Positions 1 through 10,085 of a stretch of DNA of 64,000 nt are shown here, piece after piece. The stretch is from Marinobacter similis (lineage in GTDB: Bacteria > Pseudomonadota > Gammaproteobacteria > Pseudomonadales > Oleiphilaceae). The notes below the pieces were generated by a model. The model worked only from the letters and a program-made list of their open reading frames with translations. It was not told where the DNA came from and ran no database searches. The position numbers and the translations under genes are program-made. The DNA lies in NCBI RefSeq assembly GCF_000830985.1, contig NZ_CP007151.1, positions 2,542,001 to 2,606,000 of the forward strand, read 5' to 3'. Position 1 is the stretch's first letter. Every line of letters starts with the position of its first letter.

Positions 1-542
<542 letters not shown>

Positions 543-654
543 TCAAAATGATGTTCGGAGCGGCCGGACATTCTAACGCACAGAGGGCCTGACAGGTAGT
601 CTGCCAAATTTCGGATCCTGTGCCAGACTGAACAATATTGAAGGGAGAGCCAAT

Positions 655-1203
655 ATGACTGAACCAGAACGAAGCCATCTTTCCGGTAAGGCACTTGAGG
701 TATACGATCGGATGCTCGAGCGGGTACAGGGCCGGTTGAAGCTGGCGCAGGAAACATCGATCGAAACGTTGGAGGAAGAGATCAAGAATGCGATCCAGTT
801 CGAGTACGAGCTGGAGGAAATGACCCGGGAGGAGGCGGATCTTCTGGGCGCTTACCTCCAGCGCGATTTAGCCCACTTGATGCACTTCGTGGACGAAACC
901 GGTGAGGGGCTGACCGAATGGCTGCAGCTGGATATCTCGTTACTGGAACACCAGTTAGCCGACCGGTTGCTATCTGTGGCCGACCGGACCCGGGTGGATA
1001 CCCTGGAGCTGAACCAAAAGCTGGAAAATGACGATGCCGGCCATTACATCTCCGGCGAAGTGGCGACCGCCGGCATGTTCCGCTGCCTGAACTGCAGCCA
1101 CATGCGCTGCCTGACCGCCACCAGTCATCTGGAACCCTGCGACGCCTGCGGCTCCCACTACTACGAGCGGGTTACGAGCCGCTGGCCGAGACGGGAGGAA
1201 TAA
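655..1203 (+). CDS. Zinc ribbon-containing protein, YbeL/DUF1451-like
   Basis: A 182-residue protein with a long, acidic, mostly helical N-terminal two thirds and a C-terminal zinc ribbon, C-X2-C (RCLNC) then C-X2-C (PCDACG), followed by HYYERVTSRW. This matches the YbeL/DUF1451 family of small bacterial zinc-ribbon proteins, whose role is unknown. The start is supported by GAAGGGAG about 7 nt upstream of ATG. In many gammaproteobacteria this gene is divergent from leuS, as here. Its 3' end overlaps the 3' end of lnt by about 30 bp in convergent orientation, so no terminator fits between them. The family call is firm; the function is unknown. Confidence 0.85.
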   Translation: MTEPERSHLSGKALEVYDRMLERVQGRLKLAQETSIETLEEEIKNAIQFEYELEEMTREEADLLGAYLQRDLAHLMHFVDETGEGLTEWLQLDISLLEHQLADRLLSVADRTRVDTLELNQKLENDDAGHYISGEVATAGMFRCLNCSHMRCLTATSHLEPCDACGSHYYERVTSRWPRREE

Positions 1204-2733
1204 TCCGCTCTCGCACGAACACCACCAGGATCACTGCCAGAGTCAGTACCGGCCAGGAGCCGGTCTGCATGTAGGGGGTGCTGCCTGTTGCCGTGTACAC
1301 CTCACCCTGCAGGGTAGCCTTTTCAAACTGGGGAATGGTCTCGGTGATCTGGCCCCGGTTATCGATGATCGCGGTGACGCCGTTGTTGGTGCCGCGCAGC
1401 ATGTAACGACCGGTTTCCAGTGCCCGCATGCGGGCGATCTGCAGGTGCTGAAGCGGACCAATGGAATCGCCGAACCAGCCGTCGTTGCTGATGGTCAGCA
1501 GCAGATCCGCGTTGCGACTGTTAAAAGCAACAAAGTCCGGATAGGCCACCTCGTAACAAATGAACGGCATGATTCGCATGCCATTTGCCTGGAGCGGGCC
1601 CTGATAGTCCGGGCCTCGGCTAAAGCTGCTCATGGGCAGATCAAAGAACCCGATCAATCCGCGCAACAGTCCCTGGAGGGGGACGTACTCGCCGAAAGGC
1701 ACCAGTTTCTGCTTGTGGTAAATCCCTTCGCCGTTGCCGATGGCCATGATGCTGTTGTGGAACGTGAAGTCTTCGATACGGTCGCTGAAGCCGTACCAGG
1801 GGATGCCGGTGATCAGGGTGCTGTTGTCGCCGAGCTCTTCATCGATGTGCTCAATGATCTTGCCGGCCTTGTCCTGTGGAATCGGGATGGCGGTTTCCGG
1901 CCACAGGATCAGATCGGCGTTCCAGTGCGGCTCCGTCATCCCAGATAGGTCACGATCTGGTCTTTCAGGAAATCCGGATCCCATTTGATCTGCTGGGGGA
2001 TATTGCCCTGCATGGCCACAAAGCTGGTCGGCTCAGAGTCGACTTCGGTCCAGGCTACCTGGTTGATCGCCGGGGCTACGACCCAGGGTATGAGTGCGCA
2101 CAGCAGCGTGACCGCCGCAGCCACGTGTCGCAGGTGTGTCACCAGCCACCAGGCCGCGTAGAGCGCCGCGCCGGTAACCGTAATCCAGAGAGTCAGGCCA
2201 TGGACACCGACCACGGGCGCCAGTCCCGCCAATGGGCCATCGGTGTGCGCGGTACCGAGATACAGCCACGGGAAACCGGTGAGCAGCCAACCCCGGAGCC
2301 AGTCACCCAGAATCCAGATGGCCGGGAACAGGATCAGCCGGCGTACCTGACTGTCCTTGGCAAGCTTGCCCCAGAACCAGAAGGCCAGACCATGGAACAG
2401 GGCCAGGCCGGCGACGAATATGACGGTGAGCAGGACGGAAACGGGAATGGAGGTGTTGCCGTACTGGCTGATGCTGATATAGACCCAGCTGGCGCCACTG
2501 CCGAACAAGCCAAGGCCGGTGAACCAGCCGGCCTTGAACAGCTTGTCAGCTGCCAGGGGCACCGTGACCAACAGAATCAGCAGAACCGAAACCGGGCCCA
2601 GCCACCAGAATTCGAACGGTGAGAAGGTCAGGGTCTGGAGAGCACCGGCCGCAACAAGCGTGACGATGCCCAGCCAGCGACTGGCGGAGAGCGGGGTACT
2701 CAGGCCCTGGATTTCGGTAGCTTCACTGCTCAC
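1172..2733 (-). CDS. lnt: Apolipoprotein N-acyltransferase (frameshifted)
   Basis: Lnt performs the last step of lipoprotein maturation, N-acylating the lipid-modified cysteine at the inner membrane. The N-terminal half is a run of hydrophobic helices. The C-terminal half is the nitrilase-like domain, with the catalytic Glu in LILWPETAIP, Lys in HKQKLVPFGEY and Cys in FICYEVAYPD. The reading frame breaks near 1941, between QIVTYLG and MTEPHWNADL. The total length is one base short of a multiple of three, so one missing base restores a protein of about 520 residues, the usual size. The start is GTG at 2733, overlapping the corC stop by 11 bp, which indicates translational coupling in a phoH-ybeY-corC-lnt operon. 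Confidence 0.93.
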
Positions 2734-3566
2734 TTCGGGTTACCTGCAGCAGACGGATGACTCGGTTATCGGCGTTGGCAATAGTAAAGCGCAAGCCACC
2801 GAATGCAACCGTTTCACCGCGTCTGGGCAGATGTCCAAACTCCTTGAGTACAAGACCGCCGATGGTGTCGAACTCTTCCTCATCCAGCTCTGTTTCAAAG
2901 AACTCGTTGAAATCATCGACAGGAGTGACCGCTTTGACCGCGTAGGTACCGTCACCGCGGGCCTTGATGTGCGTTTCCTCGTCAAAATCGTGTTCGTCTT
3001 CGATTTCGCCGACGATCTGCTCAAGCACGTCTTCAATGGTGATCAGTCCGGCCGTTCCACCGTACTCGTCCACCACAATGGCCATGTGGTTGCGGTTCTC
3101 CTTGAACTCTTTCAGCAGCTGGTTCAAACGCTTGCTTTCCGGAACAAAGGTCGGTGGGCGCAGGATCTCGCGAATTTTCGACCAGTTCAGCTCGTTGTCC
3201 AGCGCCAGCGGCAGCAGGTCCTTGGCGAGCAGAACACCGATGACGTCGTCCTGGCTGTCACCAATGACGGGAAAACGGCTGTGAGCAGAAGAAATGATTT
3301 CGCCGAGGAACTCTTTGTTCTTGCGAAGCTTTGACGGTGACCATCTGGGAGCGCGGGATCATGATTTCATCCACGCGCATATCGATCACCTGCATGGCAC
3401 CTTCAATGATGCTCATCGCGTCGGCATCGATGATGCTTTGGGACTCAGCGTCCCGGAGGATTTCCAGCACGTCCTCAACGGACTCAGGCCCGCTGGCAAA
3501 GGCCTGTGATATACGTTCCAGCCAGGACTTTCCGCCCTGACTGCGACTCGACTGATCGTCGTTCAT
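2723..3566 (-). CDS. corC: CorC/HlyC-type CBS-domain transporter-associated protein (frameshifted)
   Basis: Cytoplasmic two-CBS-domain protein linked to Mg/Co efflux, recently also discussed as an envelope-lipid transport factor. It begins [15 protein letters not shown], continues through the CBS pair ([32 protein letters not shown], then the acidic [13 protein letters not shown]) and ends with the CorC/HlyC C-terminal domain ([18 protein letters not shown]). The frame breaks near 3325, just after MVTVKASQ and before [20 protein letters not shown]. Unlike most breaks in this window, the length is one base over a multiple of three, so one extra or two missing bases are needed. The restored protein is about 280 residues. 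The stop codon of ybeY overlaps its ATG. Confidence 0.9.
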
Positions 3567-4036
3567 GAGTCCTGTTCCGTTTCCTCTGCTTCGTAAGGGT
3601 TGCCAAATCCAAGTTGCCCAAGCAACCGAATCTCAAGGGCTTCCATGGCCTCGGCATCTTCATCATCCACGTGATCGTAGCCCTGAAGATGCAGCATACC
3701 GTGAACAACCATGTGCGCCCAGTGGGCTGTCGGCGTCTTGTCTTGCTCGGCGGCCTCGCGTTCGACAACCGGTGCGCAAATGACGAGATCTCCCGCCAAT
3801 GGCACCGTTATACCGGCTGGCGCTTCAAATGGGAAGGACAACACATTGGTCGGCTTGTCCTTGCCGCGGAACTCGTTGTTCAGGGATTGGCTCTCCAGCG
3901 TGTCGACGATACGAACTGTCACTTCAGATGGATGCTCACCCAGCCAGGCGTTTTGCGCCCAGGTCTGAAACTGGGTGTCGGCGGGCACGCTGCTGCCCTC
4001 AAAAACGTTCTGAATATCGACCGTCAGCTCGCTCAC
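3563..4036 (-). CDS. ybeY: Endoribonuclease YbeY (16S rRNA maturation)
   Basis: Single-domain metal-dependent RNase that matures the 16S rRNA 3' end and takes part in ribosome quality control. It has 157 residues, the normal family length. The zinc-binding signature H-X3-H-X5-H is present as [14 protein letters not shown], and the preceding strand [13 protein letters not shown] is typical. The ATG overlaps the phoH stop by 4 bp and its own stop overlaps the corC start, giving the tightly coupled phoH-ybeY-corC-lnt order common in gammaproteobacteria. No anomalies were seen. Confidence 0.95.
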   Translation of the reverse strand: MSELTVDIQNVFEGSSVPADTQFQTWAQNAWLGEHPSEVTVRIVDTLESQSLNNEFRGKDKPTNVLSFPFEAPAGITVPLAGDLVICAPVVEREAAEQDKTPTAHWAHMVVHGMLHLQGYDHVDDEDAEAMEALEIRLLGQLGFGNPYEAEETEQDS

Positions 4037-5016
4037 GACTGGCTTCCGCCTCCGTCATCGAACGAATCGTAGGCCTCCACAATGCGCTGAACCAGTGGGT
4101 GACGGACCACATCCTTCGCTTCGAAGCGGGTAAAGCCAATGCCGGATACCTTGCCGAGCACGCCGGCGGCGTGAATCAGGCCCGAATTCTGGCCGCGCGG
4201 CAGATCCACCTGGGTGGTGTCACCGGTGATCACCGCTGTTGAGCCGAAACCGATGCGGGTCAGGAACATCTTCATCTGTTCCCGTGTGGTGTTCTGGCTC
4301 TCATCGAGAATGATGAAAGAATTGTTCAAGGTGCGGCCGCGCATGAACGCCAGCGGCGCAATTTCGATCACGCTTTTTTCAATCAGCCGGGTCACCTGGT
4401 CGAAGCCCAGCATTTCGTAGAGCGCGTCGTACAGCGGGCGCAGGTACGGATCGACTTTCTGGGCCAGGTCGCCTGGCAGGAATCCCAGTTTTTCACCGGC
4501 TTCCACGGCGGGGCGCACCAGCAGAATCCGCTTCACCTGTTCGTCTTTCAGTGCCTCAACAGCACAGGCAACGGCGAGCCAGGTCTTGCCGGTGCCTGCC
4601 GGGCCAATACCAAAGTTGATGTCGTGGCTGCGGATGCTGTGCACGTACTTCTGCTGGTTTGCACCGCGCGGCTTGGCCTGGAGCTTTGGAGTCTTGATGA
4701 CCGTTACGGCGCCGTCGTAGGGCACATCTTCTGGCAGGCGCTCGTAGCCTGTTTCACGGATGAAGAGGTGAACGGTATCTGGTGAAATGTCGTCGGTGGC
4801 CTCGGTTTCCCGATACAAGTGGCGGATGACCTCAACCGCGGCAGCGACGTGGTCGGTCTCACCCTCAACTCGAAAGTGGTGGCCGCGCCGGCCGACTTTC
4901 ACCTGTAGCCGGCGCTCGATGTGCTTGAGATTCTCATCAAACTGGCCGCAGAGCGAGGCCAGCCGGCGTTGATCCACCGGGTGCAGGTCGAATTGTCTGG
5001 AATCGTTGGTGTTCAA
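4033..5016 (-). CDS. ybeZ: PhoH-like ATPase (YbeZ)
   Basis: Cytoplasmic P-loop ATPase of the PhoH family, a YbeY partner thought to act in RNA processing. It has 327 residues. An N-terminal KH-like segment of about 110 residues precedes the ATPase core, which has Walker A GPAGTGKT and Walker [13 protein letters not shown], followed by the sensor region [19 protein letters not shown]. It is the first gene of the ybeZ-ybeY-corC-lnt operon. The miaB gene lies upstream on the same strand, separated by about 80 bp that contains a strong GC hairpin (5037-5060), so a separate promoter or partial readthrough is likely. Confidence 0.95.
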   Translation of the reverse strand: MNTNDSRQFDLHPVDQRRLASLCGQFDENLKHIERRLQVKVGRRGHHFRVEGETDHVAAAVEVIRHLYRETEATDDISPDTVHLFIRETGYERLPEDVPYDGAVTVIKTPKLQAKPRGANQQKYVHSIRSHDINFGIGPAGTGKTWLAVACAVEALKDEQVKRILLVRPAVEAGEKLGFLPGDLAQKVDPYLRPLYDALYEMLGFDQVTRLIEKSVIEIAPLAFMRGRTLNNSFIILDESQNTTREQMKMFLTRIGFGSTAVITGDTTQVDLPRGQNSGLIHAAGVLGKVSGIGFTRFEAKDVVRHPLVQRIVEAYDSFDDGGGSQS

Positions 5017-5036
5017 TTAGGCTCCATGTGCAGTGG

Positions 5037-5060
5037 AAGCCCCGCGAACGGGGCTTTTTA
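5037..5060. terminator. Rho-independent terminator-like hairpin between miaB and ybeZ
   Basis: Stem AGCCCCG, loop CGAA, then a matching CGGGGCT followed by TTTT on the plus strand. Both neighbouring genes run on minus, where the hairpin is preceded by A residues and followed only by TTCC. It may weakly terminate miaB transcripts or block antisense transcription entering from the plus side. Confidence 0.5.
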
Positions 5061-5097
5061 AGCATTCGTGTCTCGGCTGGTGTGCCTGACCCCGGAT

Positions 5098-6444
5098 TTA
5101 GTAAAGTTCCGCGTTCGCGGGGACGCCGCGAAGGGAGTTGGGGTAGGCCTCGACAATCTCAACATCAACAAAGTGACCAACCACCTCCGGGTTATCGTGC
5201 CGGAAGTTCACGATGCGGTTGTTTTCAGTACGACCGGCAAACTCGCCTGGGTCTTTCTTGGATAGACCAGTCACCAGAATGCGCTGAGTAGTGCCAACCA
5301 TCTTGCGGCTAATGTCCATGGCCTGCTGGTTGATCCGCTGCTGTAGGATGCTCAGGCGCTCCTTCTTGACGTCCATTGGGGTGTCATCCGGCAGATCGGA
5401 TGCCGGCGTGCCCGGACGGGCGCTGTAGATGAAGCTGAAGGACACATCAAAGCCGATGTCGTTGATCAGCTTCATGGTGTCCTCGAAGTCCTTGTCAGTC
5501 TCACCCGGGAAACCAATGATGAAATCGGAAGAGAAGCTGATGTCCGGGCGGATCTTGCGCAGGCGGCGCAGCTTGGACTTGTACTCCAGAGCAGTATGGC
5601 CGCGTTTCATGGCTGCCAGCACCCGGTCAGAGCCGCTTTGCACCGGCAGGTGAAGGTGGCTCACCAGTTCCGGGACCTGCTCGTAGACATCAATCATTGC
5701 GTCGGTGAACTCGACCGGATGCGAGGTGGTGTAACGGATGCGGTCGATGCCATCGATGGTGGCAATCAGGGTGATCAGCTCCGCCAGGTCCATGGTGTCG
5801 CCATCGTGGGTCTCGCCCCGATAGGCGTTCACGTTCTGGCCCAGCAGGTTAACTTCACGAACGCCCTGGGAGGCCAGGTGTGCCACTTCGGCGATCACGT
5901 CGTCGGCGGGGCGGCTGACTTCTTCGCCCCGGGTGTAGGGCACCACGCAGAAGGTGCAGTATTTGCTGCAGCCCTCCATGATGGAAACAAAAGCGGAGGG
6001 GCCATCGGCACCCGGCTCCGGGAGGTTGTCGAACTTTTCTATCTCCGGGAAGCTGACGTCGACGACGCCTACGCCATTACCTTTTGCACGCACTTCCGTG
6101 ATCATGTCCGGCAGGCGGTGCAGGGTTTGCGGGCCGAATACCATATCTACGTATGGTGCCCGGTCAATGATGGCCTGGCCTTCCTGACTGGCGACACAGC
6201 CGCCGACGCCGATAATGAGATCCGGGTTGCTGTTCTTGAGGGCTTTCCAGCGGCCGAGCTGGTGGAACACTTTCTCCTGGGCCTTCTCACGGATAGAGCA
6301 GGTGTTCAGCAGCAGGATATCGGCGTTCTCGGGCGTGTCGGTCATTTCGACGGTTTCGCCGGTACGCAGAAGGTCCGCCATTCGTGATGAATCATATTCG
6401 TTCATCTGGCAGCCGTGGGTTTTGATGTACAGCTTCTTGGCCAT
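5098..6444 (-). CDS. miaB: tRNA-2-methylthio-N6-dimethylallyladenosine synthase MiaB
   Basis: Radical-SAM methylthiotransferase that converts i6A37 to ms2i6A37 in tRNAs reading UNN codons. Domain order is the N-terminal UPF0004 domain ([20 protein letters not shown], with cysteines in LLNTCSIRE and VGGCVA), the radical-SAM core with C-X3-C-X2-C in [17 protein letters not shown], and a C-terminal TRAM domain. It has 448 residues, the usual length. I chose the ATG at 6444 (MAKKLYIKT); a TTG three codons upstream (6453) is the alternative. It is divergent from trmH, with about 180 bp between. Confidence 0.96.
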   Translation of the reverse strand: MAKKLYIKTHGCQMNEYDSSRMADLLRTGETVEMTDTPENADILLLNTCSIREKAQEKVFHQLGRWKALKNSNPDLIIGVGGCVASQEGQAIIDRAPYVDMVFGPQTLHRLPDMITEVRAKGNGVGVVDVSFPEIEKFDNLPEPGADGPSAFVSIMEGCSKYCTFCVVPYTRGEEVSRPADDVIAEVAHLASQGVREVNLLGQNVNAYRGETHDGDTMDLAELITLIATIDGIDRIRYTTSHPVEFTDAMIDVYEQVPELVSHLHLPVQSGSDRVLAAMKRGHTALEYKSKLRRLRKIRPDISFSSDFIIGFPGETDKDFEDTMKLINDIGFDVSFSFIYSARPGTPASDLPDDTPMDVKKERLSILQQRINQQAMDISRKMVGTTQRILVTGLSKKDPGEFAGRTENNRIVNFRHDNPEVVGHFVDVEIVEAYPNSLRGVPANAELY

Positions 6445-6567
6445 GGGTCTCAACGTATTCTGGTGGATGGCGCGCCGGGGCTTGTGGTCGACAGAAAAAC
6501 AGGCGCGAACAAAAAGGAACTAAGCATTATAACGGGGTGCTCATTCTTCAACCACCATTGTCTCGGC

Positions 6568-6596
6568 TTGTTGCTAGATTCGTGTGGTATTATTTT
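6568..6596 (+). promoter_or_regulatory. Possible sigma-70 promoter for trmH
   Basis: TTGTTG, a 17-nt spacer and TATTTT lie about 32 nt upstream of the trmH ATG, in the AT-rich miaB/trmH divergent region. The -35 match is weak (3 of 6). Confidence 0.3.
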
Positions 6597-6627
6597 TGTC
6601 TTCCGAAGTTGTCGAACCTTATTTCAA

Positions 6628-7338
6628 ATGACTCCTGAACGTCTCGCCCGTATCAAACAAACCCTGAATACCCGTCAGCCCGACCTGCGCGTGCTGACCG
6701 ATCAGGTGCACAAACCCCGCAACCTGTCTGCCATTCTTCGCTCCTGCGATGCCTTTGGTCTGGCCAATATGCATGTGGTCTGGCCACGGGAAGGCTTTCG
6801 CGCCTTCCGCAAGACCGCCGGTGGCAGCTACAACTGGGTAACAACGCACACCCACCGCACTATGAATGCCGCCATTACCGACCTGAAGGGGCAGGGTCAC
6901 AAGCTCTATGCCGCCCAGCTGTCTGACCGGGCGGTGGATTATCGAGAGGTGGACTTCACCGTGCCCTGTACGTTGATCCTCGGAAACGAAGTGGACGGGG
7001 TCAGCTCCGGCGCCGCCGACCAGGCCGACGAACATATCGTGATTCCCATGATGGGGATGGTGGAATCCCTCAACGTTTCTGCCGCCTGCGCCATTATCCT
7101 TGCCGAGGCCCAGCGCCAGCGAAAAGCTGCCGGGCTTTTCGACTACCGCCGGTTGCCGGACGATGAATACGAGCGCCTGCTGTTCTGTTGGTGCCAACCG
7201 ACGGTGAAGCGCTACTGTGACGACCGCAAGCTGCCATACCCGCCAATCGATCCGGATACAGGGGAGTTGATTGATGGGGTTGGTTGGATGAAAGAGATTC
7301 GCAAGCTTCGGCATCCGCATTTGGAACATGCGGAGTAA
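6628..7338 (+). CDS. trmH: tRNA (guanosine(18)-2'-O)-methyltransferase TrmH
   Basis: SPOUT-class methyltransferase modifying G18 in the tRNA D-loop. It has 236 residues starting MTPERLARIKQTLNTRQPDL, very close to the E. coli TrmH/SpoU pattern. The N-terminal RNA-contacting region reads LTDQVHKPRNLSAILRSCDA. The SAM-binding knot motifs are present (LILGNEVDGVS and IPMMGMVESLNVSAA). The C-terminal TrmH extension reads YEADRKLPY-like as CDDRKLPYPPIDPDTGEL. No clear Shine-Dalgarno sequence precedes the ATG. It stands alone as a single-gene transcript, with the accessory effector segment starting about 110 bp downstream. Confidence 0.93.
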   Translation: MTPERLARIKQTLNTRQPDLRVLTDQVHKPRNLSAILRSCDAFGLANMHVVWPREGFRAFRKTAGGSYNWVTTHTHRTMNAAITDLKGQGHKLYAAQLSDRAVDYREVDFTVPCTLILGNEVDGVSSGAADQADEHIVIPMMGMVESLNVSAACAIILAEAQRQRKAAGLFDYRRLPDDEYERLLFCWCQPTVKRYCDDRKLPYPPIDPDTGELIDGVGWMKEIRKLRHPHLEHAE

Positions 7339-7394
7339 AACGAGACCTGATCGTTTTTCTGCTGTGGCAGAATTTATTACCTTTGATGCCAGAA

Positions 7395-7465
7395 GTCAGG
7401 GCTACACAAGCCCTGACGCGCGGACACGGATAGTCCGCTGAGAGCCTCGATTGACAAGGATTGTC
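7395..7465 (+). repeat. Three-hairpin cluster abutting the effector start codon
   Basis: Three perfect hairpins lie in tandem. The first is 7395-7417 (GTCAGGGCT/AGCCCTGAC, loop ACACA). The second is 7420-7438 (GCGGAC/GTCCGC, loop ACGGATA). The third is 7453-7465 (GACAA/TTGTC, loop GGA), which touches the ATG at 7466 and carries the AAGGA ribosome binding site across stem and loop. The second and third share the GGAT signature of the elements at 42427-42520 and 45031-45136. The first hairpin could end the trmH transcript, although no T-run follows. Confidence 0.6.
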
Positions 7466-9475
7466 ATGCAAATCAAACCCATCGGTCGTTTGGAACCGAA
7501 TGACCTTCCGTTTGCGGAATCGCCGGATTTGGCGGTTCGTTTTGTCGCCCGGCTAGTCGGCCAGGGCAGCAGTAAGTCCCTTCGCTTTGACCCCAACGAC
7601 ATCCCAGGGTTTACCGCATACTCCGGAACACAGGTGACTCAGTCCGTGCTCATGAGCGGTCTCGAGCGCGGTGATCTGTTGTTGGTTTTTGATCCTGATG
7701 ACTCAAGAGGGCCAATAGCGCCGCTAGCGGTGTGGCGAGGGGATTCGTTCTCCTCTGCCGAAGGTTCATGGAAGTCGGGCAATTTTGGCGACGCGATAGT
7801 AGGGCTTCCGTCCGGAGTTGATCGCCTCAACAAAGCCGGGTTGACGCCACATTCCCTGATCGCAGATTGGCGAGGCGCCGGCGGCGACTACGGCCAGGGT
7901 GCTTCTGGTGGAACTCTCCCATCAGGGAGCAAGCAAAATCCAGCGGAAAGTAAGCTGGTTCTGCCGCTTGGGGCTGCTGCGAGCATTGCTCCCTTGGTAA
8001 TGGGAGAGCGCCTGCCTGAGGCCTCAAGCGAAAAGCCCTTGCACATTAGTCGGTATCTTTCTGGATGGGACTCTCAATAACGTTCACAACGTAGAAATTT
8101 TTAAGCGCAAGCTGGAGAGCGAGTGCGCCAGTGCGATGCTAAAGGGACCTGCTGCGCTCGAAGCATGTCGCGATATGTTGAGGCTGGTGATGGGAGAGAG
8201 CTACGCCGGTGACTCAACTAATGTGATCAAGCTCTTTGATCTATACAAGGAAGAAAGCAGAGAGGGCGTTGATGCCATCGAGCGTAGCCTCAAGGTGTAT
8301 CAGGGCGGGGTTGGAACTTTAGACGGAGCAAACGATTCAAGGTGGGGTGTGGTGACTGGTCTCGGCGAAACAGGTATCGCTGAGCAGGTGAAGAAGGCCT
8401 TCTCGAGATTAACGGACAGGATATACGAGCTCGTATCTGGGGCTCCTATAAAGCAGCTCACCATTGATATCTTCGGATTTAGTCGCGGCGCCGCAGCTTC
8501 GAGATATGCGGCCAAGGAAATAGTGAAAGCTAAAGATGGAGTGCTGGGTAGGCTCTTCCAGGCCAAACAGGTTTCGTGGCCAAGCGACGTTTCGATTGAA
8601 TTCATGGGGCTGTTCGACACCGTGGCCGGGGTCGTGAATCCCTTGTTGCTCGACGCGTCCGCAGGAAACGGTAGAAACTACCCGGTCAATCTGGATGTGG
8701 ATCCCACTGCTGTTAATGGCCTTGTTCATTTGGTAGCAAAAGATGAAAGGCGTGTGAACTTTTCATTGAGTAGCGTACGGAGTGCGGACAAAAGCCTGCC
8801 CGGCAATTTCCGAGAGATCTCATTGCCTGGAGCCCACTCCGACATCGGGGGTGGTTATCCGCAGGTGCAGGAAGAAACGCTCTTGCTCTATCCAACTGTT
8901 GATGTCACGGGCTCCGACACGGAGTGGCCCTACCAGACTCTTGAGTGGGACAGCATCCAGGAAATTTTGCGGCAGAAGACTGATGAGGGTTGGCTGGGAG
9001 AGCACAGCCTTTCTCTGGGTGGAGGAGAGTCTCCCAAGCTTTTTGTAGAAGAAAAGCGCAGGGACACCCGGTGCCTGATGGTCGGATTGAGTGGTCCCTG
9101 CGGATGAGACGGACGGTGCGCGGCGAGTATTCCCTGGTTAGTTTTCGACTGATGCATCTCCTGTCCAGTCAAGCAGGTGTTCCGATAAGCGAAATTCCGA
9201 CAACGGATGAGTACGCATTGCCAGTGGATCTGAAACCTATCCACGCCAGTTTTGCTGACCAAGTGACCTCAGGAGAAAACGAACTGCACTTGGAAACCGG
9301 TGACCTCATGTTGCTAAAACAGAGATACGTCCACCATTCTGACCATTTTAATGCGATGGACTTTCTTTTGTTTAGTCTCAAGGTGAAGCACGATTTTCCA
9401 TTTCAGTTGTTTCATCCGTTGAGATCCACAGGCTCCAAAAGTCGGGCCGTTTTTTACAATAGCGTAAAGGGATGA
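7466..9475 (+). CDS. DUF2235 (Tle1-type) lipase, probable T6SS effector (two frameshifts)
   Basis: About 669 residues once two breaks are bridged. Residues 1-190 are an unrecognised N-terminal region. The alpha/beta-hydrolase part then starts LVGIFLDGTLNNVHN, the classic DUF2235 opening. It has the nucleophile elbow GFSRGAAASRYAA, the strand FMGLFDTVAG, the acid motif PGAHSDIGGGY and, near the C-terminus, KQRYVHHSDHFN with the likely catalytic His. These motifs match Tle1 phospholipase effectors of type VI secretion. The frame breaks near 8050 (either one extra or two missing bases) and near 9053, where one A added to an AAAA run restores the frame. ATG 7466 has AAGGA 5 nt upstream. The base composition is visibly more AT-rich than its neighbours. 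No VgrG, PAAR or T6SS structural gene is in the window. The lipase call is firm; T6SS delivery is inferred. Confidence 0.8.
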
Positions 9476-9478
9476 CCA

Positions 9479-10065
9479 ATGAAGTTCGTGTTCGTAGTGG
9501 TTTTGGTGTGCCTTTCTGGCTGCGTTCACTCCGTAACGCCTAAATCACCCGATTGGTATTTTCAGATTGCAAGCCCAAAGCACTATGACGTTTGGGTAGA
9601 GCATATTGAGTTTGAACGGAGTGGAGTTGGGCACTGGTCACATCCCGCAGGGACTTTGAGCTGCTGTTGGCGCGGTAGATTTGGACCGACAGGAATTACA
9701 GGTCGATGGAGTATTTTCCCGATTACATTGGGATTCAATGGTTCTCCCTCGCGGAAAAAAAATACTATCAGCGGCTAATAATGGTTGAGCCGGAATGGGA
9801 GCAGCTCATGTCTCAACCCGCTTGGACCAAAAGCTCTCAGGGACCGCAGTTTCGACCGAGAAACTTCTTGGTCCTCGGATTGGCGCCTGGCGGCGAGATC
9901 GTTATTTGGATGAAAGGCCAAATCGGCAATGAGGTAGAGTTGGCGCGATTGCAGGCTAATGAGTTGGAGGGTGACTCGGGCAACTATAGCGCGTTGTTGG
10001 AAGGCTACCGAAAAGAGCACGGGGAATACCTAAGACGGAACGGTGTTCCCCTGAGCGGTTGGTAG
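9479..10065 (+). CDS. DUF2931-like lipoprotein, probable immunity protein (frameshifted)
   Basis: A lipoprotein signal sequence with lipobox LSGC (MKFVFVVVLVCLSGCVHS) is followed by a domain with VWVEHIEFE, GHWSHPAGTLSCCW and FPDYIGIQWFSLAEKKYY, resembling DUF2931. The frame breaks near 9707, and one added base (TGG to TGGG) restores about 195 residues. It starts 4 nt after the effector stop codon, so the two are surely co-transcribed. Lipoproteins of this kind are often encoded beside T6SS lipase effectors and neutralise them in the periplasm. That role is inferred here from position and lipidation, not shown. Confidence 0.65.
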
Positions 10066-10085
10066 GGAGTCAGCCTTGCAGCGCC

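Noticed and set aside
8136..9107. Two or three separate small genes in the effector segment
   Set aside because: The DUF2235 motifs FLDGTLNN, GFSRGAA, HSDIGGGY and YVHHSDHF are in the family order but spread over three frames, and small indels join them into one protein.
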